Positions 37,693-43,167 of a DNA stretch of 43,167 nt are shown piece by piece (positions within the stretch are counted from its first letter, which is position 1; each line of letters begins with the position of its first letter). A model generated the notes under the pieces. That model ran no database searches. It saw only the letters and a program-made list of their open reading frames with translations, and was not told the origin of the DNA. The stretch is from Clostridia bacterium. GTDB lineage: Bacteria; Bacillota; Clostridia; Oscillospirales; CAG-272. The translations under genes and the position numbers were made by a program. The DNA is taken from positions 1 through 43,167 of the forward strand of contig JAGARU010000043.1 in NCBI GenBank assembly GCA_017622085.1, read 5' to 3'.

Positions 37693-39063
37693 ATGAATTA
37701 CCGTGTTGAACACGATTCCATGGGCGAGGTACGGGTACCCGCCGATAAATACTGGGGCGCACAAACCCAGCGCAGCTTGGAAAATTTTGCCATTGGCGTT
37801 GAGAAAATGCCGGAGGAGATCGTTCACGCCTTTGGTGTGCTGAAGCTGGCCTGTGCGAGGGCAAACGCCGGGCTGAAGCCGGAAAAGATGACGGCAGACA
37901 AGCTCCGTGCCATTGAGGCGGCGGCCGCTGAGGTGATGGACGGTGCGCTGAGCGCTCACTTCCCTCTTGCCGTATGGCAGACGGGAAGCGGAACCCAATC
38001 CAACATGAATGCAAATGAAGTCATTGCCAATCGGGGCAACGAGCTTGCGGGAGCCAAGCTTTTGCATCCAAACGACGACGTGAATATGTCTCAATCCTCA
38101 AACGACACCTTCCCGACGGCCATGCATATTGCGGCCATCCTGTCAACAGAGCAAAAGCTGATGCCGGCGGTGGAGGATCTGATCTCCACCCTTGCGCGGT
38201 TGGAAGCCGAAAACGACGGAATTGTAAAAAGCGGACGAACCCATCTGCAGGACGCCACTCCCATTGCCTTCTCTCAGGAGATCAGCGGCTGGCGGGCGTC
38301 GCTTACAACCGATCTTGAAATGATCGCCGCTTCCCTTGAGCCTCTGCGGGCGTTGGCCTTGGGTGGAACGGCGGTGGGAACGGGACTGAATGCGCCGGCC
38401 GGTTTTGATGCGGCGGTGGCGAAGGAAATTTCCCATCTGACCGGGACGCCCTTCCGTGCGGCGGAGAACAAGTTCCATGCCCTTACCTCCAAGGGCGAGC
38501 TGGTATTTGCCCACGGGGCGCTGAAGGCGCTGGCGGCGGATCTGATGAAGATCGCAAACGACGTTCGCTGGCTGGCCAGCGGCCCTCGATGCGGGCTTGG
38601 GGAGATCATCATTCCCGAAAACGAGCCCGGATCCTCCATTATGCCCGGCAAGGTGAACCCCACCCAATGCGAGGCAGTAACCATGGTGGCTGTGCAGGTT
38701 ATAGCCAACGACGTAGCAGTTGGCATGAGTGCATCCCAAGGTAATTTTGAGCTGAACGTATTTATGCCAGTGTGCATTTACAACTACCTACAGTCTGTAC
38801 GGTTGTTGGCAGACGTGTGCCGCTCCTTTGAGAAAAACTGCGTGCGGGGTATCAAGGCCAACCGCGAGAAGATGCACGACAATCTTCACAATTCTCTTAT
38901 GCTGGCGACGGCGCTGAACCCCTACATTGGATATGAGAATGCGGCAAAGGTCGTACACAAGGCTCACGAGGAGGGACTTTCCTTGAAGGAGGCCTGCGTT
39001 GCTCTCGGTTATCTGAGCGACAAAGAATTTGATGAGTATTTCCACCCGGAAAGGATGATCTGA
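37693..39063 (+). CDS. fumC: Class II fumarate hydratase
   Basis: Oxygen-stable, cluster-free fumarase, fumarate to malate. 456 residues from ATG 37693, with GGGAGG ahead; the frame opens 75 bases earlier inside the promoter. Visible blocks are MGEVRVPADKYWGAQTQRS, the active-site SGRTHLQDATP and the superfamily signature GSSIMPGKVNPTQCEA. The QTGSGTQSNMNANEV and MSQSSNDTFPTAM blocks fix it as fumarase rather than aspartase. It is followed after one base by the malic enzyme gene, giving a two-step route from fumarate to pyruvate in one operon. Confidence 0.95.
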   Translation: MNYRVEHDSMGEVRVPADKYWGAQTQRSLENFAIGVEKMPEEIVHAFGVLKLACARANAGLKPEKMTADKLRAIEAAAAEVMDGALSAHFPLAVWQTGSGTQSNMNANEVIANRGNELAGAKLLHPNDDVNMSQSSNDTFPTAMHIAAILSTEQKLMPAVEDLISTLARLEAENDGIVKSGRTHLQDATPIAFSQEISGWRASLTTDLEMIAASLEPLRALALGGTAVGTGLNAPAGFDAAVAKEISHLTGTPFRAAENKFHALTSKGELVFAHGALKALAADLMKIANDVRWLASGPRCGLGEIIIPENEPGSSIMPGKVNPTQCEAVTMVAVQVIANDVAVGMSASQGNFELNVFMPVCIYNYLQSVRLLADVCRSFEKNCVRGIKANREKMHDNLHNSLMLATALNPYIGYENAAKVVHKAHEEGLSLKEACVALGYLSDKEFDEYFHPERMI

Positions 39064-39064
39064 C

Positions 39065-40237
39065 ATGAATATCCGCGAAGAATCGTTAAAAAAGCATTAT
39101 GAGTGGCAAGGAAAGATCGAGGTGGTCTCCCGTGTGAAGGTGGAGAGCCGGCAGGATCTTTCGCTTGCCTATACCCCCGGTGTGGCAGAGCCCTGTCTTG
39201 CCATTCGGGATGATATTAAAAAATCCTGGGAGCTGACCCGCCGCTCCAATCTGGTAGCGGTGGTTACCGACGGCACGGCGGTCCTCGGTCTTGGCGACAT
39301 CGGCCCGGAGGCCGGTATGCCCGTAATGGAGGGCAAGTGCGCGCTCTTTAAGGAGTTTGCGGACGTGGATGCCTTTCCCATTTGCGTGAAAAGCAAGGAC
39401 GTGGAGGAGATCGTGCGGACGGTATATCTGATCTACGGCTCCTTCGGTGGCATCAATCTGGAGGATATTTCCGCTCCCCGATGCTTTGAGATCGAGCGAC
39501 GGTTGAAGGAGGTCTGCGATATCCCTATCTTCCACGACGATCAGCACGGCACGGCCATTGTGGTGGCGGCGGCGTTGATCAACGCGCTAAAGGTGGTAAA
39601 GAAGGAGATCGACCGGGTGAACGTAGTAATCAACGGCGCCGGTTCTGCCGGAATTGCCATCGGTAAGCACCTATTGAATCTGGGTGTAAAGAACCTGACC
39701 ATGGTGGATCGCTTTGGCATCCTTTGCGAGGGCGACGAATCCTTGAATGAGGCCCACAAGGAAATGGCTGCTTTGACCAACCGAGGCCGCAAGGTGGGCA
39801 CGCTGGCGGATGCCATGGTCGGCGCGGACGTATTTATCGGGGTCAGCGCACCGGGTGTGGTAACGCCGGAAATGGTAAAGAGCATGGCGCCGGATGCCAT
39901 TGTGTTCCCCATGGCCAACCCTACCCCGGAGATCATGCCCGAGCTTGCGAAGGCGGCCGGAGCACGTGTGGTGGGCACGGGCCGGAGCGATTTTCCCAAT
40001 CAAATCAACAACGTGCTCGCCTTCCCCGGCATTTTCCGCGGGGCGCTTGACTGCCGCGCCTCCTGCATCAACGAGGAGATGAAGGTGGCCACCTCCTATG
40101 CGCTGGCTTCGCTGATTCCGGATGAGGAGTTGAATGAAGAAAACATCATTCCTCTGGCTTTGGACAAGCGCGTCAGCCGCGTGGTAGCCGATGCCGTCAT
40201 CAAAGCCGCACGTGCCACCGGAGTGGCAAGGATCTAA
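39065..40237 (+). CDS. Malic enzyme (malate dehydrogenase, oxaloacetate-decarboxylating)
   Basis: 390 residues of the short bacterial malic enzyme type: malate to pyruvate and CO2 with reduction of NAD(P). Catalytic Tyr is in [11 protein letters not shown] and catalytic Lys in [16 protein letters not shown]. The metal site comes from [14 protein letters not shown] and [14 protein letters not shown], and the dinucleotide fold from [18 protein letters not shown]. The acidic residue after the strand (MVDRFG) suggests NAD preference, but this is not certain. It starts one base after the fumC stop. No terminator lies between them; one follows at 40275. Confidence 0.94.
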   Translation: MNIREESLKKHYEWQGKIEVVSRVKVESRQDLSLAYTPGVAEPCLAIRDDIKKSWELTRRSNLVAVVTDGTAVLGLGDIGPEAGMPVMEGKCALFKEFADVDAFPICVKSKDVEEIVRTVYLIYGSFGGINLEDISAPRCFEIERRLKEVCDIPIFHDDQHGTAIVVAAALINALKVVKKEIDRVNVVINGAGSAGIAIGKHLLNLGVKNLTMVDRFGILCEGDESLNEAHKEMAALTNRGRKVGTLADAMVGADVFIGVSAPGVVTPEMVKSMAPDAIVFPMANPTPEIMPELAKAAGARVVGTGRSDFPNQINNVLAFPGIFRGALDCRASCINEEMKVATSYALASLIPDEELNEENIIPLALDKRVSRVVADAVIKAARATGVARI

Positions 40238-40274
40238 CAATACATCCGGCCAGCTTGACAGCACAATTCATATA

Positions 40275-40304
40275 AAAAGCCTTCCCAAACATGGGAAGGC
40301 TTTT
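40275..40304. terminator. Bidirectional terminator after the malic enzyme gene
   Basis: 13-bp perfect stem AAAAGCCTTCCCA / TGGGAAGGCTTTT with an AACA loop, T/A-rich on both sides. It also serves the convergent regulator gene that ends at 40313. Confidence 0.9.
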
Positions 40305-40312
40305 ATCGTTTG

Positions 40313-41125
40313 TTACTGCAACCAACGATTATTGTAGGAGCCCCAATAAACGAAATAATTCCGCTCGTTCTCCTCCATCAATTTTGCAGTTTTCAGGATC
40401 ATCAGCGTGTACATGACCCACTCTCCGGAGTCGAGCGAATACATGCGTATCGATTTGCCTTCATCCAACATGACATCCGTAGGATAATTGACGTGGATTT
40501 TTGTCAACGATTCAAGCGCATCTGTCGCTTCATCCAAGGAAATATTGCATTTTTTCGCCACGTATGGTGCGGTGATCGGTTTGTTCATATTCTCGGTTTC
40601 ATATGCAAAAATGCACCTAACAGCGGGCCTCGACAAAATTTCAAGCACATAACCGATTCCTTCCTTGGTCAGTTGGTCGGCATTTGCTTTGCCTCTGTGA
40701 AGAAGGCTGATTTCCGAGGTGGTTATAACCGCTCCGTTTTTATTGGAAAGGATGACCGTTTTAGCCTTAGGGTTTTCCACCAGATATGCTTTCATTCTTT
40801 CCTTTTCCGCGTCAACGTCTTTTACTTCGGCACAGTTCGCCCAGCCTTGCACGGTCAGATCAGCCATCGTATCATACAGCCTTTCGGGAATTTCATCACT
40901 ATTGACCGTCCGACGCTTTTCTTGCGGTTTTCCGCCGACGTACAGATCATCCACCGCAATATCAAAGCATCCGGCAATCACAGGCAGAAGCATGATATCC
41001 GGCATCGTTACTTCATTTTCCCACTTGGAAACGGTCTGAGCCGATACGCCGAGCGTTTCTGCAAGCTGTTCCTGCGTCATCCCACTGTTTTTTCTTAATT
41101 CTGCGATATTCTTTCCTATCGTCAT
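40313..41125 (-). CDS. XRE-family transcriptional regulator with a large C-terminal domain
   Basis: 270 residues from ATG 41125 with AAGGAG 8 nt ahead. Cro/CI-type helix-turn-helix at about residues 4-58 (RKNSGMTQEQLAETLGVSAQTVSKWENEVTMPD). The C-terminal 200 residues contain what looks like a second, winged-helix-like fold (ERLYDTMADL...; KKCNISLDEATDALESLTK), with the ADLTVQGWANC region between. I do not recognise the domain or its ligand. A perfect inverted repeat overlapping its own -10 suggests autorepression. It stands alone between two operons. Confidence 0.85.
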   Translation of the reverse strand: MTIGKNIAELRKNSGMTQEQLAETLGVSAQTVSKWENEVTMPDIMLLPVIAGCFDIAVDDLYVGGKPQEKRRTVNSDEIPERLYDTMADLTVQGWANCAEVKDVDAEKERMKAYLVENPKAKTVILSNKNGAVITTSEISLLHRGKANADQLTKEGIGYVLEILSRPAVRCIFAYETENMNKPITAPYVAKKCNISLDEATDALESLTKIHVNYPTDVMLDEGKSIRMYSLDSGEWVMYTLMILKTAKLMEENERNYFVYWGSYNNRWLQ

Positions 41126-41162
41126 GTAAAGCACTCCTTCTATTTTTGATATTCCGGATCCG

Positions 41163-41180
41163 TTGATACCAGCATATCAA
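41163..41180. promoter_or_regulatory. Inverted repeat overlapping the XRE gene promoter, candidate operator
   Basis: TTGATA (41163-41168) and TATCAA (41175-41180) are separated by six bases and span the -10 element. A further half-site-like TTGATA lies near 41146. Confidence 0.5.
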
Positions 41181-41199
41181 ATCAGAAAAAGAATTACAA
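41171..41199 (-). promoter_or_regulatory. XRE regulator promoter
   Basis: Minus strand: -35 TTGTAA (41199-41194), 17-bp spacer ending in TTTGA, -10 TATGCT (41176-41171). Confidence 0.55.
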
Positions 41200-41262
41200 T
41201 AGCGAATATGGAGAGTGCGTATCCGAAACGGTGATAAGGTTGCACGTAAGGGATAACGCGAA

Positions 41263-41295
41263 TTGGCGCACCTGTAGATCGGGCAGGTGCGCCAA
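41263..41295 (-). terminator. Strong hairpin without a T-tract after the M24 peptidase gene
   Basis: Perfect 12-bp stem TTGGCGCACCTG / CAGGTGCGCCAA with a nine-base loop, 27 bp downstream of the peptidase stop. No T-run follows on the minus strand, so it may be a weak terminator or a transcript-stabilising stem. Confidence 0.5.
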
Positions 41296-41321
41296 TGGAA
41301 ATCTTTACTCGCATGCTTTCA

Positions 41322-42011
41322 CTATAGAGCACATACACAGCCACGATCAAACGCATAGATGTTCTCCATTTTGTATCCATAAAAAGAACCCGGCAGGCTG
41401 ATGTGAGGTTCAAAGGTGAAGGCCTCCGCGGATGAAAGGGGCGCTTTGTTCCCCATTTCGATGTAGATGCGGTCGTTTTTATCGAAAACAATGGAATGAC
41501 CCAGGTTGCCGGAAAAATCCAAATTAACGTAACCGTCCCGGGCAATGATCCCGTTGATATAGTAATATAGCTCCTCAAAGGTAGTTTTGGGAGTGACAAA
41601 AGTCATCATCGCTTCATGAAGCTTCCGTTCCATTTGCAAGCCGTCCCGCCATTCGGGGTTTTGAATCTTTGCCGGGTCGGTTACAACCGCTCCGTTTTCT
41701 AAGATCAAGGTGCGGGCATAGTCGCCCCAAACGCCATTTCTTTGAGGACTTAGGTCGATGGTAAGGATATCATTATCCTGCAAAACGGTGTTCGACGTAC
41801 GGTATTCTCTGCCTGACACGGAAATGGCAGTCTCCCGTCCAGAAAAAACAAACGCACCTACATCCCAATACCAAAAAGAGTCTGCCCCGTGGGAAAGCAT
41901 GTAAGATTCACACAGGTTGCGTACCTCCGTCAAGGACATTCCCGGTTGAATAACGGAGACTATGTAGCGAATCGTCTCTCGATTCAACTCCTGCAAATCG
42001 TGTACAGTCAT
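41322..42011 (-). CDS. M24-family metallopeptidase (Xaa-Pro aminopeptidase-like, catalytic domain only)
   Basis: 229 residues. All five ligands of the pita-bread dinuclear metal site are present: Asp86 (LTIDLSPQ), Asp97 (VWGDYAR), His172 (NLGHSIV), Glu201 (FTFEPHI) and Glu216 (KMENIYAF). It lacks the N-terminal creatinase-like domain of prolidases and is closest in layout to a stand-alone catalytic domain. The start at 42011 overlaps the stop of the esterase gene (ATGA), so translation is coupled; an in-frame ATG further upstream lies inside that gene. Probably cytosolic; it could be a peptidase or an amidohydrolase of the same fold. Confidence 0.88.
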   Translation of the reverse strand: MTVHDLQELNRETIRYIVSVIQPGMSLTEVRNLCESYMLSHGADSFWYWDVGAFVFSGRETAISVSGREYRTSNTVLQDNDILTIDLSPQRNGVWGDYARTLILENGAVVTDPAKIQNPEWRDGLQMERKLHEAMMTFVTPKTTFEELYYYINGIIARDGYVNLDFSGNLGHSIVFDKNDRIYIEMGNKAPLSSAEAFTFEPHISLPGSFYGYKMENIYAFDRGCVCAL

Positions 42012-42799
42012 GAATTTTTGCCAAATCCATGGGAAAGGAGCCAATGAGCGCAAAGGGTGGGCCATTCGCCTACGTCCTCCACGCCGTTTGCCAGTCCCAT
42101 ACCGTGACAGCCGCGCTCATATACGTGGAGTGCATAAGGTACGCCCTTTTCTCCCAAAGCGGCAGCCAACTTTAAGCTATGGGCAGCGGGTACCAGATCG
42201 TCCCCCCAGCTATGCCATATAAAAGCAGGCGGGGTAAAGGTGGTAACGTTATGATACGGCGAAAAGGCGCGACGAACGCTATCGTCCTCAGCCAAGCGCC
42301 CAAGAAATTCCACGGTACAACCCTCGTGGGTTTCGCCTTTACTCATGGACAACAGGCCATAGCAAGGAACAAAAGCATCCGGGCGGCAGGACAGACGCTC
42401 AATGGGGTCGGCGGCGTTCGGGTCGCCCAAATCATACATGGTAGCCGCGCACGCGGACAGGTGACCGCCGGCGGAGAAGCCCAGAATGCCCACCTTTTCA
42501 TAGCCCATGCTCCGGGCCACGCGGATGGCGCGCTGAGCATCCGTTAAGGGAGCGTAGGGATCGCAGGGCAAAATGCGATAATCGAGAACAAAGGCGGAGA
42601 TGCCAAATTCGTTCAGGCGTTCCGCAATGGGATCGCCCTCATAATCGGCCTTATACTGATACGCTCCACCGGGGCACACGATAACTGCGCCGCGAGAGCC
42701 CTCCACGGGATAAGCCTTTACTGAGGGGATGCGGGGGCGATCCGTCTCCTTACCAAGGGGTACGTTTGCTTCCCACAGATTGATTCTCGGATGATCCAT
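42008..42799 (-). CDS. Alpha/beta hydrolase, acetyl esterase-like
   Basis: 263 residues, COG0657 style. The oxyanion-hole motif is VCPGGAYQYKADYEG (residues 41-55), the nucleophile Ser109 is in ILGFSAGGHLSA, the acid is Asp200 or Asp201 (SWGDDLVP), and His232 is in RGCHGMGL. No signal peptide. Homologues remove acetyl or other short acyl groups from sugars or peptides. It overlaps the M24 peptidase gene by 4 bp and starts after a GGGAGG site. Its promoter has a good extended -10. Confidence 0.87.
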   Translation of the reverse strand: MDHPRINLWEANVPLGKETDRPRIPSVKAYPVEGSRGAVIVCPGGAYQYKADYEGDPIAERLNEFGISAFVLDYRILPCDPYAPLTDAQRAIRVARSMGYEKVGILGFSAGGHLSACAATMYDLGDPNAADPIERLSCRPDAFVPCYGLLSMSKGETHEGCTVEFLGRLAEDDSVRRAFSPYHNVTTFTPPAFIWHSWGDDLVPAAHSLKLAAALGEKGVPYALHVYERGCHGMGLANGVEDVGEWPTLCAHWLLSHGFGKNS

Positions 42800-42847
42800 T
42801 CTTTTTTCCTCCCTTAACGTATGTTTTTTGCAGTTTCGGTTAATCTT

Positions 42848-42876
42848 ATTTTAGCACACTTCACAAAAATATGCTA
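42848..42876 (-). promoter_or_regulatory. Esterase-M24 operon promoter
   Basis: Minus strand: -10 TAAAAT (42853-42848) preceded by TGTGC (extended -10). The hexamer 17 bp upstream, TAGCAT, is a weak -35. Confidence 0.5.
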
Positions 42877-42903
42877 CGGCTTTTTGTGTTTTTTAGTGGT
42901 GAG

Positions 42904-42930
42904 AGGGGGATTTTTTTGGCAAATCCCCCT
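42904..42930. repeat. Hairpin abutting the tRNA-Lys promoter
   Basis: Perfect 10-bp inverted repeat AGGGGGATTT / AAATCCCCCT with a seven-base loop. Its last base is the first T of the tRNA -35 element. No gene in the window ends here, so it is not an obvious terminator. Confidence 0.6.
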
Positions 42931-42958
42931 TGACAACCCTTGCGCGCTGTGGTAAGAT
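42930..42958 (+). promoter_or_regulatory. tRNA-Lys promoter
   Basis: -35 TTGACA (42930-42935), 17-bp spacer ending in CTGTGG, -10 TAAGAT (42953-42958), 38 bp before the mature tRNA. Confidence 0.8.
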
Positions 42959-42996
42959 ATATAGGCGCGAAATGCGAGCGCACCCCAAATATTGAT

Positions 42997-43072
42997 GATT
43001 CATTAGCTCAGACGGTAGAGCACTTGACTTTTAATCAAGGTGTCCGGAGTTCGAGTCTCCGATGGATCACCA
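42997..43072 (+). tRNA. tRNA-Lys (anticodon TTT), CCA encoded
   Basis: 76 nt. Acceptor stem GATTCAT/ATGGATC with one G-T pair, D-arm with TAGCTCAGACGGTAGAGCA, anticodon stem CTTGA/TCAAG around CTTTTAA with anticodon TTT at 43030-43032, T-arm CGGAG TTCGAGT CTCCG, then A and an encoded CCA. All arms fold as expected. It reads AAA and AAG. Confidence 0.97.
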
Positions 43073-43077
43073 GAAAG

Positions 43078-43106
43078 AGACGGATTTTTATCCGTCTTTT
43101 TTTATT
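43078..43106 (+). terminator. tRNA-Lys terminator
   Basis: Eight-bp stem AGACGGAT / ATCCGTCT with a TTTT loop (43078-43097), followed by a T-rich tract. A TTGACA near 43153 may be the -35 of a further unit cut by the window end. Confidence 0.88.
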
Positions 43107-43167
43107 TTTGCAAGGGCACTATACTCATCAAAGTCGGAGCAGACAAAACTCCTTGACAAATGAAGAT

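Overview
The window is a bacterial chromosome segment with 35 protein genes, one of them cut by the left edge, and one tRNA. It looks like an anaerobic member of the Firmicutes, class Clostridia. EF-G, RpoB and RpoC carry the sequence style of that group, such as the [15 protein letters not shown] stretch of RpoB. There are classical Shine-Dalgarno sites. Most promoters are sigma-A type with a 17-bp spacer and a TGn extended -10. A SAM riboswitch precedes metK and most operons end in intrinsic terminators. Species cannot be told from the sequence alone. I saw no prophage, insertion sequence, integrase or CRISPR array.

Left part (1-14.6 kb): metK under a SAM riboswitch and a COG2426 membrane protein lie beyond the translation-transcription core. 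That core is transcribed leftward as rpoB-rpoC, then rpsL-rpsG-fusA-tuf. A strong terminator after rpoC and a consensus promoter before rpsL suggest two transcription units. rpsT runs divergently from rpoB, and rplJ-rplL are not next to rpoB.

Middle (14.7-33.3 kb): this is an accessory but housekeeping-like stretch. It holds a clan GH-D glycoside hydrolase, a TetR regulator followed by a large surface lipoprotein with a transglutaminase-like domain, and the classical rpsF-ssb-rpsR operon. It continues with rnhA plus a predicted catalytically dead alpha/beta hydrolase, birA-bioY for biotin, a metallophosphoesterase-GH20 operon, an SGNH hydrolase, a lipid kinase, a NahK-type sugar kinase, a YugP membrane protease and a fused ABC transporter.

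Right part (33.4-43.2 kb): an OmpR/HisKA two-component system diverges from the ABC transporter and probably controls it. Then come a CE4 deacetylase-glmM pair, a fumC-malic enzyme operon (fumarate to malate to pyruvate), an XRE regulator, an esterase-M24 peptidase pair, and tRNA-Lys(UUU).

I did not find a clearly new multi-gene system. The best leads are small: unusual residues at near-invariant positions of RpoB, RpoC, S12 and EF-Tu; a P4-less SAM riboswitch; a Ser-to-Ala change in the hydrolase nucleophile elbow; a 17-nt inverted repeat flanking rpsL; and an unexplained inverted repeat between the rpoB and rpsT promoters.
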